This document shows, piece after piece, positions 40,171 to 49,623 of a stretch of 64,000 nucleotides of DNA. How positions within the stretch are numbered: position 1 is the stretch's first letter; each line of letters opens with the position of its first letter. The notes under the pieces are model-generated. The model made no database searches. It was not told the DNA's origin and was given only the letters and a program-made list of their open reading frames with translations. The translations under genes were made by a program, and so were the position numbers. The stretch is from assembly GCF_024753285.1 (NCBI RefSeq), contig NZ_JANUGW010000028.1, positions 1 to 64,000 on the forward strand, in the 5' to 3' direction. The stretch is from Massilia pinisoli. Lineage in GTDB: Bacteria > Pseudomonadota > Gammaproteobacteria > Burkholderiales > Burkholderiaceae_D.

Positions 40171-40626
40171 TCAGAACTCGTCGTCGTCGCCGCCCCGCAG
40201 CGCGGCACGCACCGCACTCTGGGAAAAACCGCGTTGCAGCAGGAAGCGCATCTGTTTGCTGCGTTCTTCGGCGTCCTGCGGGACGGTGCCGAACTTGCGG
40301 CGCCAGACTTCCCTCGCCCGTTTGATTTCCGTTTCCTTCAATCCGGACTTGAGGTCGTCGAGTGCCTCGCCCTTCACGCCGTGCTGCTGGAGTTCGGACA
40401 GCACCCGGCTGTTGCCGTAGCGTCCGGCTCGCCGGTGCACCAGCGATTCGGCAAACCGCTCCTGCGACAGCCAGTTGTTCTTTTCGAGGAAATCGAGGAG
40501 AGCTTCGACATCGTCGCCCTCCTCCGCATAACGGGACAATTTGCGCGCCAGTTCGAGCCGGCTGTGCTCGCGCGTCGACAGATACTTCAACGCGCGAGCC
40601 TTGAGGCTCAGCTGCTGGCGCACCAT
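40171..40626 (-). CDS. recX: Regulatory protein RecX
   Basis: RecX binds RecA filaments and limits strand exchange. The 151-residue helical protein has [53 protein letters not shown] and the C-terminal [26 protein letters not shown] repeat. It starts eight bases after the recA stop, so it shares the SOS-controlled recA transcript. Confidence 0.93.
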   Translation of the reverse strand: MVRQQLSLKARALKYLSTREHSRLELARKLSRYAEEGDDVEALLDFLEKNNWLSQERFAESLVHRRAGRYGNSRVLSELQQHGVKGEALDDLKSGLKETEIKRAREVWRRKFGTVPQDAEERSKQMRFLLQRGFSQSAVRAALRGGDDDEF

Positions 40627-40634
40627 CAGGACGA

Positions 40635-41711
40635 TTACTCGTCGCCGACGACGGACAGCTGAGGCGCATCGCCACCGGCCGGGGCCGGCGGCAGCTCGCG
40701 CACGCCGAGGGCGGCGCGGACCTTGTTTTCGATCTCGCGTGCCAGTGCCGGACGCTCACGCAGGAAGATACGTGCATTGTCCTTGCCTTGGCCGATGCGT
40801 TCGCCGCCGTAGCTGTACCACGAGCCCGACTTCTCGACGATCTTGTTGTCCACGCCCAGGTCGATGATCTCGCCTTCGCGCGACGTGCCTTCGCCATACA
40901 GGATGTCGAAGTGCGCTTCCTTGAACGGCGGCGCGATCTTGTTCTTGACGACCTTGACCTTGGTTTCGTTACCGATCACCTCGTCACCCGTCTTGATCGA
41001 GCCGGTACGGCGGATGTCCAGGCGCACGGAGGCGTAGAACTTCAGCGCGTTACCGCCCGTCGTCGTTTCCGGGCTACCGAACATGACGCCAATCTTCATA
41101 CGGATCTGGTTAATGAAGATCACCAGCGTGTTCGTACGGTTGATCGATGCGGTCAGCTTGCGCAGCGCCTGCGACATCAGGCGGGCTTGCAGGCCCGGCA
41201 GCGAGTCGCCCATGTCGCCTTCGATCTCGGCGCGCGGCGTCAGGGCCGCTACCGAGTCGATGACCACCATGTCGACGCTGCCCGAACGCACGAGGGCGTC
41301 CGTGATTTCCAGCGCCTGTTCACCCGTGTCCGGCTGCGAGATCAGCAGCTCGTCCAGCTTGATGCCCAGCTTTTGCGCGTAGGTCACGTCCAGCGCGTGC
41401 TCGGCGTCGATGAACGCGCAGGTGCCGCCCAGCTTCTGCATCTGGGCGATGGTCTGCAGGGTCAGCGTCGTCTTACCCGACGATTCCGGACCGTAGATCT
41501 CGACGATACGGCCGCGCGGAAGGCCGCCGACGCCGAGTGCGATGTCCAGGCCCAGCGAACCGGTCGAGACGGTTTGCACTTCCTCGACGGGCGCATTGGT
41601 ATCCATGCGCATCACCGAGCCCTTGCCGAATTGCTTCTCAATCTGTGCGAGGGCTGCTGCCAGCGCCTTGCTCTTCTCGGCTGCGTTTACTACGGATTTC
41701 TTGTCGTCCAT
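40635..41711 (-). CDS. recA: Recombinase RecA
   Basis: RecA forms filaments on single-stranded DNA for homologous recombination and triggers LexA self-cleavage. The 358-residue protein has [12 protein letters not shown], the Walker [35 protein letters not shown], the L2 region [36 protein letters not shown] and an acidic/variable tail. A LexA box lies upstream. Confidence 0.98.
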   Translation of the reverse strand: MDDKKSVVNAAEKSKALAAALAQIEKQFGKGSVMRMDTNAPVEEVQTVSTGSLGLDIALGVGGLPRGRIVEIYGPESSGKTTLTLQTIAQMQKLGGTCAFIDAEHALDVTYAQKLGIKLDELLISQPDTGEQALEITDALVRSGSVDMVVIDSVAALTPRAEIEGDMGDSLPGLQARLMSQALRKLTASINRTNTLVIFINQIRMKIGVMFGSPETTTGGNALKFYASVRLDIRRTGSIKTGDEVIGNETKVKVVKNKIAPPFKEAHFDILYGEGTSREGEIIDLGVDNKIVEKSGSWYSYGGERIGQGKDNARIFLRERPALAREIENKVRAALGVRELPPAPAGGDAPQLSVVGDE

Positions 41712-41775
41712 AACTTTCTTTCTGTCCTAGAGTGAACCAAGGTGTGGGCCGCTCGCGCGATTTCAATAAGAAGTA

Positions 41776-41791
41776 CTGTATAAAAATCCAG
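41776..41791 (-). promoter_or_regulatory. LexA box of recA
   Basis: CTGTATAAAAATCCAG fits CTG-N10-CAG. On the minus strand it overlaps a promoter reading TTGCCA (41803-41798), 17 bases, then TACAGT, so bound LexA would block RNA polymerase. Confidence 0.75.
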
Positions 41792-41899
41792 TGGTTTTGG
41801 CAAGCGATATTTACTGTCGCTTGACCGATTCGACATGTTGCGTAACTTGACACACAATAAGCGGGTAAGCGGGATCGAACAACAAAAGCCGGGGGAGAG

Positions 41900-42622
41900 A
41901 TGCGTATTTTACTTGCCGAAGATGATAGCGTGTTGGCCGACGGGCTGACGCGCTCCTTGCGCCAGTCCGGTTATGCCATCGATTGCGTCAAGAACGGGCA
42001 GGACGCCGACACGGCGCTGTCCACGCAGGAATTCGACCTGCTGATCCTCGACCTCGGCCTGCCCAGGCTGTCCGGCCTCGATGTGCTGCGCCGCCTGCGC
42101 GCGCGCGGGTCGCTGTTGCCCGTGCTGATCCTCACGGCGGCCGACTCCATCGAGCAGCGCGTGGGCGGCCTCGATGCCGGCGCCGACGACTACATGCCGA
42201 AGCCGTTCGCCCTGTCCGAGCTGGAAGCGCGCGTACGCGCCCTCACCCGCCGCGGCCAGGGCGGCGGCTCCACCGTCATCCGCCACGGCCCGCTCGTGTA
42301 CGACCAGGTCGGCCGCAGCGCCTACATCAACGACCAGATGCTCGACCTCTCCGCGCGCGAGCTAGGCCTGCTGGAAATCCTGCTGGCGCGCACAGGGCGC
42401 CTCGTTTCGAAGGAGCAGCTGGTCGACCACCTGTGCGAATGGGGCGAGGAAGTGTCGAACAATGCCATCGAGGTGTACGTGCACCGCCTGCGCAAGAAGA
42501 TCGAGACGGACGGCATCCGCATCGCCACCGTGCGCGGCCTCGGCTACTGCCTCGAGCGCTATTCCGACAATGCCCGCGACGGCGCCCGCAAGAGCGCCGA
42601 CGCGGCCAGCGGCCACAAGTGA
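41900..42622 (+). CDS. Response regulator, OmpR family (TctD-like)
   Basis: A 240-residue DNA-binding response regulator. The receiver has the acidic pair in LLAEDDS, the phospho-acceptor D51 in [13 protein letters not shown], and a conserved Lys in DYMPKPF. The winged-helix effector (about 125-225) has [25 protein letters not shown] and [25 protein letters not shown]. It is the first gene of a four-gene set, and its stop overlaps the kinase start as GTGA. Its likely target is the downstream symporter pair. Confidence 0.9.
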   Translation: MRILLAEDDSVLADGLTRSLRQSGYAIDCVKNGQDADTALSTQEFDLLILDLGLPRLSGLDVLRRLRARGSLLPVLILTAADSIEQRVGGLDAGADDYMPKPFALSELEARVRALTRRGQGGGSTVIRHGPLVYDQVGRSAYINDQMLDLSARELGLLEILLARTGRLVSKEQLVDHLCEWGEEVSNNAIEVYVHRLRKKIETDGIRIATVRGLGYCLERYSDNARDGARKSADAASGHK

Positions 42623-44184
42623 AGCCCTTCAGGCGGCGGGCAGCCGGTCCGGAGCCGCTCGCCGTCGCGGAGCCCCTCGAACCGCTGTATGCCCCGCCGC
42701 AGCCCGAGCCGGAAGAAAGCATCCAGCACTCGCTGTTCGGCGAAATCCTCGACTGGATGCTGGCCCCGCTGCTGCTGCTGTGGCCGATGAGCATCGCGAT
42801 CACCTACCTCGTCGCGAAGTCGATCGCGAATCAACCGTTCGACCATGCGCTGGAAGACAGCGTCACGGTGCTCGCCCAGCAGGTCAAGGAAGTGGACGGC
42901 AAGGTCGAGGCCCATCTGCCCGGCTCGGCGCGCGACATCCTGCGTGCCGACGACGTCGACAGCGTCTATTTCCAGATCAGCGGCCCGCGCGGCGAGATCG
43001 TCGACGGCGACCGCGACCTGCCGCTGCCGAGCCCGGACGACGCCGAGCGCAGTGGCCGCGTGCACTTCCGCACCGAGACGCTGCACGGCGCGCCCGTGCG
43101 CGTCGCCTATGCGTGGGTCAACCTGCAGCCGCTGCTGGACGCGTCGGAGGAACCGCGCCTCGCCCTCGTGCAGGTGGCGGAAACGCTGGACAAGCGCGCA
43201 CAGCTCGCCAACGAGATCATCAAGGGCGTGATCCTGCCCCAGTTCATCATCCTGCCCGTGATCCTGGCCCTCGTCTGGTTCGCCCTGTCGCGCGGGCTGT
43301 CGCCGCTCGCGCAGCTGCAGGAACGCATCCGCGCGCGCCCGCCGGACGATCTGTCGCCCATCGATTCGCGCCAGGTGCCGGAAGAGATCTCGCCGCTCGT
43401 CGGCTCGCTGAACGACATGCTGGCGCGCCTCGCCCACACGATCGACGCGCAGAAGCGCTTCATCGCCGACGCCGCGCACCAGATGAAGACGCCGCTCGCG
43501 GGCATGCGCATGCAATCGGAGCTCGCGCTGCGCCAGGTCGATCCGAACGAGATCCACCGCTCGCTCGAACAGCTGGCCAAGAGTTCCGAATCGGCCACGC
43601 GCCTCGTGAACCAGTTGCTGGCGCTGGCGCGCGCCGAGAACCAGCCACACGCGGGCCTGGCGCTCGAACCGCTCGACCTCGCCGCCCTGGCGCGCGACGT
43701 CGTGCAGGACTGGGTGCAGGCCTCGTTCGCGCACGAGATCGACCTCGGCTACGAAGAGATCGGCGACCCGCCGGACATCGCCGGCAGCGCCATGATGCTG
43801 CGCGAGCTGCTGTCGAACCTGATCGACAACGCACTGCGCTACACCCCGCCCGGCGGCAGCGTCACCGTGCGCGTACGGGGCACCAATATTGGCCAGGGCA
43901 ACCAGGCGCTGCTCGAAGTGGAAGACACGGGCCCCGGCATCGCGCCGGCCGAGCGCCACCGCGTGTTCGAGCGCTTCTACCGCATCCTCGGTTCCAGCGC
44001 GCCCGGCTCCGGCCTCGGTCTCGCCATCGTGCGCGAGATCGCGCAGCAGCACGGCGCCGAGATCGAGATCTTCAACAACCCGCGCAGCACGCACAAGAAA
44101 CTCCCGGGCAGCCTGTTCCGGCTGACCTTCCCGCCCACCGTCATGCTTGATCCCGATGCCGACCGAGACCGCCCTTTCATCTGA
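42619..44184 (+). CDS. Sensor histidine kinase (TctE-like)
   Basis: A 521-residue inner-membrane kinase. It has a Pro-rich cytoplasmic start, TM1 at about 40-68, a periplasmic sensor of about 140 residues resembling the two-component sensor domain of TctE, and TM2 at about 208-228. HAMP is followed by the HisKA box FIADAAHQMKTPLAGM with H287. The ATPase has LLSNLIDNALRYTPPGG, VEDTGPGIAP and GSGLGLAIVREIA. The start is the GTG at 42619, overlapping the regulator's stop. TctE senses tricarboxylates in Salmonella; the ligand here is unknown. Confidence 0.9.
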   Translation: MKPFRRRAAGPEPLAVAEPLEPLYAPPQPEPEESIQHSLFGEILDWMLAPLLLLWPMSIAITYLVAKSIANQPFDHALEDSVTVLAQQVKEVDGKVEAHLPGSARDILRADDVDSVYFQISGPRGEIVDGDRDLPLPSPDDAERSGRVHFRTETLHGAPVRVAYAWVNLQPLLDASEEPRLALVQVAETLDKRAQLANEIIKGVILPQFIILPVILALVWFALSRGLSPLAQLQERIRARPPDDLSPIDSRQVPEEISPLVGSLNDMLARLAHTIDAQKRFIADAAHQMKTPLAGMRMQSELALRQVDPNEIHRSLEQLAKSSESATRLVNQLLALARAENQPHAGLALEPLDLAALARDVVQDWVQASFAHEIDLGYEEIGDPPDIAGSAMMLRELLSNLIDNALRYTPPGGSVTVRVRGTNIGQGNQALLEVEDTGPGIAPAERHRVFERFYRILGSSAPGSGLGLAIVREIAQQHGAEIEIFNNPRSTHKKLPGSLFRLTFPPTVMLDPDADRDRPFI

Positions 44185-44479
44185 CCCCGACCGCGACGAC
44201 GAGCGGCGGCGTGCGCGCATCCTCGCCGCGCGCGCCGCGCACTGGGCGCGCGCGCGCCGCCTCGTCGCGCTGCTGCTCGCGCTGTGGCTCGCGACGAGCT
44301 TCTGCACGGTGTTCTTCGCACGCGACCTCGCGCACCTGTCCGTGTTCGGCTGGCCGCTGTCGTTCTACCTCGCCGCGCAGGGTGCGTCGCTGATGTACCT
44401 GACCATCATCGGCGCGTACGCCTGGCGCATGCGCGTCCTCGACCGCGACTTCGCGCGCATGCTGGAGACGACGCCGTGA
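44156..44479 (+). CDS. Small subunit of solute:sodium symporter (DUF4212)
   Basis: A 107-residue protein with an Arg-rich cytoplasmic N-terminus and two membrane segments (about 37-58 and 70-92), including FGWPLSFYLAAQGASLMYLTIIGAYAWRM. It is the DUF4212 type found next to VC_2705-subfamily symporters. The ATG at 44156 lies 29 bases inside the kinase gene, and its stop overlaps the symporter start (GTGA), so synthesis of all three is coupled. Confidence 0.88.
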   Translation: MPTETALSSDPDRDDERRRARILAARAAHWARARRLVALLLALWLATSFCTVFFARDLAHLSVFGWPLSFYLAAQGASLMYLTIIGAYAWRMRVLDRDFARMLETTP

Positions 44480-46560
44480 CGGGCGCCGCGCCACCGGCCG
44501 CCGCCGCGAAGGCGAAGACGCGCAGCTACTTCCGCCGCCTGGCCCGCTACTACCTGTGGTTCACGCTGTGTTTCGGGTTGTTCCTCGGCGCGCTGGCGAT
44601 CCTGGAAAACGAGGGCATGCCGCGCCAGTGGATCGGCCACCTGTACATGTTCGCGACGATCGTGCTGTACGCGATCATCGGGGTCGTCAGCCGCACGTCC
44701 AACGTGTCCGAATACTACGTGGCCGGGCGGCGCGTGCCGGCGCTGTTCAACGGCATGGCGACGGCGGCCGACTGGATCTCGGCGGCCAGCTTCATCAGCC
44801 TTGCCGGCACCTTGTACCTGCACGGCTTCGATGCGCTGGCCTATGTGATGGGCTGGACGGGCGGCTACTGCCTCGTCGCCCTGCTGATCGCGCCCTATCT
44901 GCGCCGCTTCGCCCAGTACACGATCCCCGACTTTCTCGCGGCCCGCTACGGCGGCGAGGCCGGCACACGGCGGGGCAGCATCGTGCGCGCGGTCGCGGTC
45001 GGCGCCACCATCGTCGTCTCGTTCACGTACGTCGTCGCGCAGATCTACGCCGTGGGCCTGATCGCGTCGCGCTTCACGGGCGTCGATTTCTCGGTCGGTA
45101 TCTTCCTCGGCCTCGCCAGCATCCTCGTGTGCTCGTTCCTGGGCGGGATGCGCGCCATCACGTGGACGCAGGTCGCGCAATACATCATCATCCTCGTCGC
45201 CTTCCTGATCCCGACGATGTGGCTGTCCGTGAAATTCGCGGGCAACCCCGTGCCGCAGGTGGCGTACGGTTCCGTGCTGCCGAAACTGGCGAAGCGCGAA
45301 GCCCAGCTCGCGGCGGACCCGCGCGAGGCCGAGGTGCGTGCCGCGTTCCGCGCCCGCGCCGACGACTACGGCGCGCGCCTCGCCGGCCTGCCGCATTCCT
45401 GGGAAGCCGGAAAGATCGAGGCGCAGCGCCGCCTGGACACAGCGCGCAGCCGCAACGCGCCGCTGACCGAAGTGCGCAGCGCCGAGCGCGCGCTGCTCGA
45501 CTATCCGCGCACGGCGGACGAAGCGGCACACGTGTGGAACGACCTGCGCGCGGCCAACCTGGCGCGCGCGCAGCCGCCCGAGCCGCACGCGGAACCGTTC
45601 CCCGGCAAGACCCGGCAGGAATCGGACATCCGCCGCAACAACTTCCTCGCGCTCGTGTTCTGCCTGATGTTCGGCACGGCCGCGCTGCCGCACATCCTGA
45701 TGCGCGCCTACACGACGCCGTCCGTGCACGAGACGCGCGTGTCCGTGTTCTGGACGCTGTTCTTCATCCTGCTGATCTACCTGACGATGCCGGCGCTGGC
45801 GGTGCTCGCCAAGTACGACATCTACACGACCGTCGTCGGCACCAGTTACGACGCGCTGCCCACGTGGGTCTCGTATTGGGCCAACGTCGACAAGGCGAAC
45901 CCGTTGATCAGCATCGTCGACGTCAACGGCGACGGCATCGTACAACTGGCCGAAGTTGCGATCGACGGCGACGTGCTCACGTTGGCCACGCCGGAGATCG
46001 GTGGCCTGCCGTACGTGATCTCGGGCCTCGTCGCGGCCGGCGGTCTTGCTGCGGCACTGTCGACGGCGGACGGGCTGCTGCTCGCGATCTCGAACGCCCT
46101 GTCGCACGACATCTACTACAAGATCGTCGACCCCGGCGCCTCCACCCAGAAGCGCGTGACGATCTCGAAGCTGCTGCTGCTGGCCGTCGCGTTCATCGCC
46201 GCGTACGTGGCGTCGCAGAAGCCGGCGGACATCCTGTCGCTCGTCGGCGCCGCGTTCTCGCTCGCGGGGTCGGCCATGTTCCCGGCGCTGGTGGCGGGGG
46301 TGTTCTGGAAGCGGGCGAATTTCGCGGGCGCGATCGCGGGCATGGCGACCGGGTTCCTCGTCTGCCTGTACTACATGCTGCACACGAATCCGATGCTGGG
46401 CGGGAGCCTCGACGCCGTCTGGTTCCACATCGCCCCCATCTCCGCCGGCGTGTTCGGTGTGCCGGCGGGGGCGCTGGCGCTCGTCGTCGCGAGCCTGCTG
46501 ACGGCGCCGCCGCCGCGCGAGAGCGGCGGGCTCGTGGCGCATATCCGGGCGCCCGAATAA
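44476..46560 (+). CDS. Sodium:solute symporter, VC_2705 subfamily
   Basis: A 694-residue SSS-family transporter, close to ActP-like acetate carriers. It has about twelve to thirteen membrane segments, SNVSEYYVAGRRVPALFNGMATAADWISAASFISLAG, and the later GGLAAALSTADGLLLAISNALSHDIYYKI motif. Two unusual soluble parts are present. One is a charged loop at about 253-388, rich in Ala/Arg/Glu and probably helical. The other is a 12-residue EF-hand-like loop, D482 to E493 (DVNGDGIVQLAE). The start is the GTG at 44476. The substrate, probably a carboxylate, is inferred. Confidence 0.88.
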   Translation: MTGAAPPAAAAKAKTRSYFRRLARYYLWFTLCFGLFLGALAILENEGMPRQWIGHLYMFATIVLYAIIGVVSRTSNVSEYYVAGRRVPALFNGMATAADWISAASFISLAGTLYLHGFDALAYVMGWTGGYCLVALLIAPYLRRFAQYTIPDFLAARYGGEAGTRRGSIVRAVAVGATIVVSFTYVVAQIYAVGLIASRFTGVDFSVGIFLGLASILVCSFLGGMRAITWTQVAQYIIILVAFLIPTMWLSVKFAGNPVPQVAYGSVLPKLAKREAQLAADPREAEVRAAFRARADDYGARLAGLPHSWEAGKIEAQRRLDTARSRNAPLTEVRSAERALLDYPRTADEAAHVWNDLRAANLARAQPPEPHAEPFPGKTRQESDIRRNNFLALVFCLMFGTAALPHILMRAYTTPSVHETRVSVFWTLFFILLIYLTMPALAVLAKYDIYTTVVGTSYDALPTWVSYWANVDKANPLISIVDVNGDGIVQLAEVAIDGDVLTLATPEIGGLPYVISGLVAAGGLAAALSTADGLLLAISNALSHDIYYKIVDPGASTQKRVTISKLLLLAVAFIAAYVASQKPADILSLVGAAFSLAGSAMFPALVAGVFWKRANFAGAIAGMATGFLVCLYYMLHTNPMLGGSLDAVWFHIAPISAGVFGVPAGALALVVASLLTAPPPRESGGLVAHIRAPE

Positions 46561-46582
46561 CGACTTTCCATCCACACGACAC

Positions 46583-47191
46583 ATGATCGATCGACTCAAA
46601 TGCCGGCTGATCGTCCCCGCCGTGCTGACGCTGACCGGCTGCCCGGCCGGCCCCGTCCCGCTGGCGGGCTGGGAGCGCAGCGTGCCCGAGGTGGGCAGCC
46701 GGAACGTCTGCTGCGGCATCAATCCCACGATCGTCGAAAAAACCTACGAGCACCGCTACGACCTCGTGTTCTCGCCGGACGGCGGCCGCAAGGACGTCAC
46801 GCTCAAGACGCATTTCGAATACGTCCTGCTGCGCCCGGGCCAGCCGCCGCGCAAGCTGCCGTTCCTGACGACCACGACCCGTAACAATGACGATGGCCGC
46901 TTCACCGCGCTCTATCCCGTCGACGACGACCGGCTGTGGGCCGGCTACGGCCTAGCGCCGGATGCGTCCGAACGGGACGGGGGCGCGCGCTCCGACAGCT
47001 GGCATTACGTCGTGAAGGTGTTCACAGCAGACGGCATCGTGCACGAGGCCGAGCTGGAAGTCCTCAAGACGGACAACCGGATCGACGTCGACTGGTCCGT
47101 GCCGGCCTTCCGCTTCCATCACCGCAACGGCATGGCGCTCTACCATCTCCGCACGGGCAAGGTGACGATGGTCGCGCCGACGGCCGGGTAG
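46583..47191 (+). CDS. Predicted lipoprotein of unknown function
   Basis: A 202-residue protein with a lipoprotein signal (LTGC, Cys20). The mature part has NVCCGINPTIVEKTYEHRYDLVF and a C-terminal TMVAP end; beta-rich segments predominate. I do not recognise a family. It begins 22 bases after the symporter stop on the same strand and may be co-transcribed. A REP hairpin and the purM terminator follow. Confidence 0.65.
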   Translation: MIDRLKCRLIVPAVLTLTGCPAGPVPLAGWERSVPEVGSRNVCCGINPTIVEKTYEHRYDLVFSPDGGRKDVTLKTHFEYVLLRPGQPPRKLPFLTTTTRNNDDGRFTALYPVDDDRLWAGYGLAPDASERDGGARSDSWHYVVKVFTADGIVHEAELEVLKTDNRIDVDWSVPAFRFHHRNGMALYHLRTGKVTMVAPTAG

Positions 47192-47224
47192 CGCCGGAAT
47201 GACAACTGGAAGCCGCGTTTTATC

Positions 47225-47255
47225 GTAGGGTGGACGGGTCCCCCGTCCACCCTAC
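47225..47255. repeat. REP hairpin with GTAG foot
   Basis: This is a perfect 14-bp inverted repeat, GTAGGGTGGACGGG and its complement, around a three-base loop. It is the cleanest copy of the repeat family in the window, located between the convergent lipoprotein and purM genes. Confidence 0.85.
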
Positions 47256-47267
47256 CGGTCGCCCGGA

Positions 47268-47295
47268 ATAAAAAACGGGCGCCGCAGCGCCCGTT
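47268..47295 (-). terminator. Terminator of purM
   Basis: AACGGGCGC (47274-47282) pairs with GCGCCCGTT (47287-47295) around CGCA. On the minus strand a T run follows, 22 bases after the purM stop. Confidence 0.88.
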
Positions 47296-47316
47296 CGTAC
47301 ATGCAAGCCGCAAGGT

Positions 47317-48360
47317 TTATTCGACGATCGTCTGCGCCTGGCCTTCGCCGCGCGCGCGGATCTCGCCGATGCGGTACACGGTCTCGCCGGCCGCCTTCAG
47401 CTGGGCTTCCGCGGCGTCCGCGTTGTCCTTCGAGACGATGACGGTCATGCCGATGCCGCAGTTGAACACGCGGTGCATCTCGGCGTCGGCCACGCCGCCG
47501 TGCTGCTGCAGCCACTGGAACAGCGGCGGCAGGGTCCACGACTTCGCGTCCAGCACGGCCGTCAGGTTATCCTGCAGCACGCGCGGGATGTTCTCGACGA
47601 GGCCGCCGCCCGTGATATGCACGAGGCCCTTCACTTCCATCGCCTGCATCAGCGCCAGCAGCGGTTTCACGTAGATGCGGGTCGGCTGCATCAGCGCGTC
47701 GGACAGCTTGCGGCCGTGGAAGTCGGCTTCCAGGTCCGGCTTCGACACTTCGATGATCTTGCGCACGAGCGAGTAGCCGTTCGAGTGGATGCCCGACGAG
47801 GCGAGGCCCAGCACGACGTCGCCCGGGGCGATCTTGGTGCCGTCGATGATCTGCGATTTTTCCACGGCGCCGACGGCGAAGCCGGCCAGGTCGTATTCGC
47901 CGTCCGGGTACATGCTCGGCATCTCGGCCGTCTCGCCGCCGATCAGCGCGCAGCCGGCCTGTTCGCAGCCAGCGGCGATGCCTTTCACGACGGCGGTCGC
48001 GGTCGGCACGTCCAGCTTGCCGCAGGCGAAGTAGTCGAGGAAGAACAACGGCTCGGCGCCCTGCACGAGGATGTCGTTGACGCTCATGGCGACGAGGTCG
48101 ATGCCGACCGTGTCGTGACGGTTCAGCTCGAACGCCAGTTTCAGCTTGGTGCCGACGCCGTCGGTGCCGGACACGAGGACCGGTTCCTTGTACTTCTTGC
48201 TGATTTCGAACAGCGCGCCGAAGCCGCCGATGCCCCCGAGCACGCCTTCGCGCATGGTGCGCTTGGCAAATGGTTTGATCGCTTCGACCAGGGCGTCGCC
48301 GGCATCGATATCGACACCGGCGTCGCGGTAGGAGAGAGAAACATTAGATGGTTGGCTCAT
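47317..48360 (-). CDS. purM: Phosphoribosylformylglycinamidine cyclo-ligase (AIR synthase)
   Basis: PurM makes AIR from FGAM with ATP, the step before PurK. The 347-residue protein begins [21 protein letters not shown], then [18 protein letters not shown], the [25 protein letters not shown] block, [22 protein letters not shown] and [15 protein letters not shown]. It is divergent from perM, with 147 bases between. It stands apart from the purC-purE-purK unit. Confidence 0.96.
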   Translation of the reverse strand: MSQPSNVSLSYRDAGVDIDAGDALVEAIKPFAKRTMREGVLGGIGGFGALFEISKKYKEPVLVSGTDGVGTKLKLAFELNRHDTVGIDLVAMSVNDILVQGAEPLFFLDYFACGKLDVPTATAVVKGIAAGCEQAGCALIGGETAEMPSMYPDGEYDLAGFAVGAVEKSQIIDGTKIAPGDVVLGLASSGIHSNGYSLVRKIIEVSKPDLEADFHGRKLSDALMQPTRIYVKPLLALMQAMEVKGLVHITGGGLVENIPRVLQDNLTAVLDAKSWTLPPLFQWLQQHGGVADAEMHRVFNCGIGMTVIVSKDNADAAEAQLKAAGETVYRIGEIRARGEGQAQTIVE

Positions 48361-48507
48361 GGTATTTGGCAGCGGAGGCGGTAAAATAGTAGGCGGTTGA
48401 CAACGGGGCGCCGGACGGTACGGGGCACCGATGGTCGGTCGGTCAATCCATTATTTTATCAAAACCGCCTGCCGCGGCACCGTTTTAACCACCAAGAACA
48501 ACAATAC

Positions 48508-49590
48508 ATGTCATTTTCCTTCAGTCCGGAGCAGAAGCAATCAGCGTTTTGGTTGGCACTCTGGCTGGCTTGCGGTCTGCTGCTGTACGCCCTCGGTCCC
48601 ATCCTCACACCGTTCATCGCGGCCGCCATCCTCGCCTACGCCCTGAACGGCGCCGTCGACCGGCTGGAGCGTTCCCGCCTCGGCAAGTTCCATTTGCCCC
48701 GCTCGCTCGCCGTCGCGGCCGTGATCCTCGGATTCCTCGCGGCGGTGACCGCCCTCGTGCTGATCGTCGTGCCGGTGCTGCGCACGGAACTGCCGCTGCT
48801 GCAGGCGCAGATCCCGGACGCGCTCGCGCGCATCGACGCCGCGCTGTCGCCGCGTCTCGCGCAATTCGGCATCCACATCAAGCTCGACGGCAGCAGCCTG
48901 CGCACCATCCTCACGCAGCAGATCATGACGTCGGGCGACGAGATCTGGACCACGGTGCTCGCGTCCGCGCGCGTGGGCGGCAGCGCGCTGCTGGGCTGGA
49001 TCGCGACGGGCATCCTGATCCCCGTCGTGCTGTTCTACCTGCTGCTGGACTGGCACCGCCTGCTGCTGCAGCTGGAAAACGCCGTGCCGCGCCGCTGGGT
49101 GCGCCAGACGGTGGGCATGGCGCAGGAAGTCAACGCGCTGCTGGCGCAATACCTGCGCGGCCAGTTGCTCGTGATGCTCGTGCTGGCCCTGTACTACTCG
49201 GCGGCGCTGGCGCTGGCGGGCTTCGAGGTGGCGCTGCCGGTCGGCATATTGACGGGCCTGCTCGTGTTCATCCCCTACCTGGGCTACGGCCTGGGGCTCG
49301 CGCTGGCGCTGACGGCCGCCATCCTGCAATTCTCCGACTGGAGCGGGGTGATCGCCGTCGCCGTGATCTATGGCGCGGGCCAGGTCATCGAAGGCTTTTT
49401 CCTCACGCCGCGCCTCGTGGGCGAGCGCATCGGGCTGAATCCGCTGGCCGTGATCTTCGCCCTGCTCGCGTTCGGCCAGCTGTTCGGCTTCGTCGGCGTG
49501 CTGCTGGCGCTGCCGGCGTCCGCGGTGCTGATGGTGGCGTTCCGTCACCTGAAACGCCACTATCTGCGCAGCAGCTTTTATAATGGCTGA
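48508..49590 (+). CDS. AI-2E family transporter (PerM-like)
   Basis: A 360-residue inner-membrane protein of the PerM/AI-2E transporter family. It has N-terminal hydrophobic helices (FWLALWLACGLLLYALGPILTPFIAAAILAYALNG), a soluble helical middle, and the family's VALPVGILTGLLVFIPYLGYGLGLALALTAA and GFFLTPRLVGERIGLNPLAVIFALLAFGQLFGFVGVLLALPASA near the end. The start is the ATG at 48508. The substrate is not inferable. The position ahead of hda is a common betaproteobacterial arrangement from memory. Confidence 0.88.
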   Translation: MSFSFSPEQKQSAFWLALWLACGLLLYALGPILTPFIAAAILAYALNGAVDRLERSRLGKFHLPRSLAVAAVILGFLAAVTALVLIVVPVLRTELPLLQAQIPDALARIDAALSPRLAQFGIHIKLDGSSLRTILTQQIMTSGDEIWTTVLASARVGGSALLGWIATGILIPVVLFYLLLDWHRLLLQLENAVPRRWVRQTVGMAQEVNALLAQYLRGQLLVMLVLALYYSAALALAGFEVALPVGILTGLLVFIPYLGYGLGLALALTAAILQFSDWSGVIAVAVIYGAGQVIEGFFLTPRLVGERIGLNPLAVIFALLAFGQLFGFVGVLLALPASAVLMVAFRHLKRHYLRSSFYNG

Positions 49591-49623
49591 TTCAACCGCA
49601 CACGACATTGTGAGAACCAAGCC

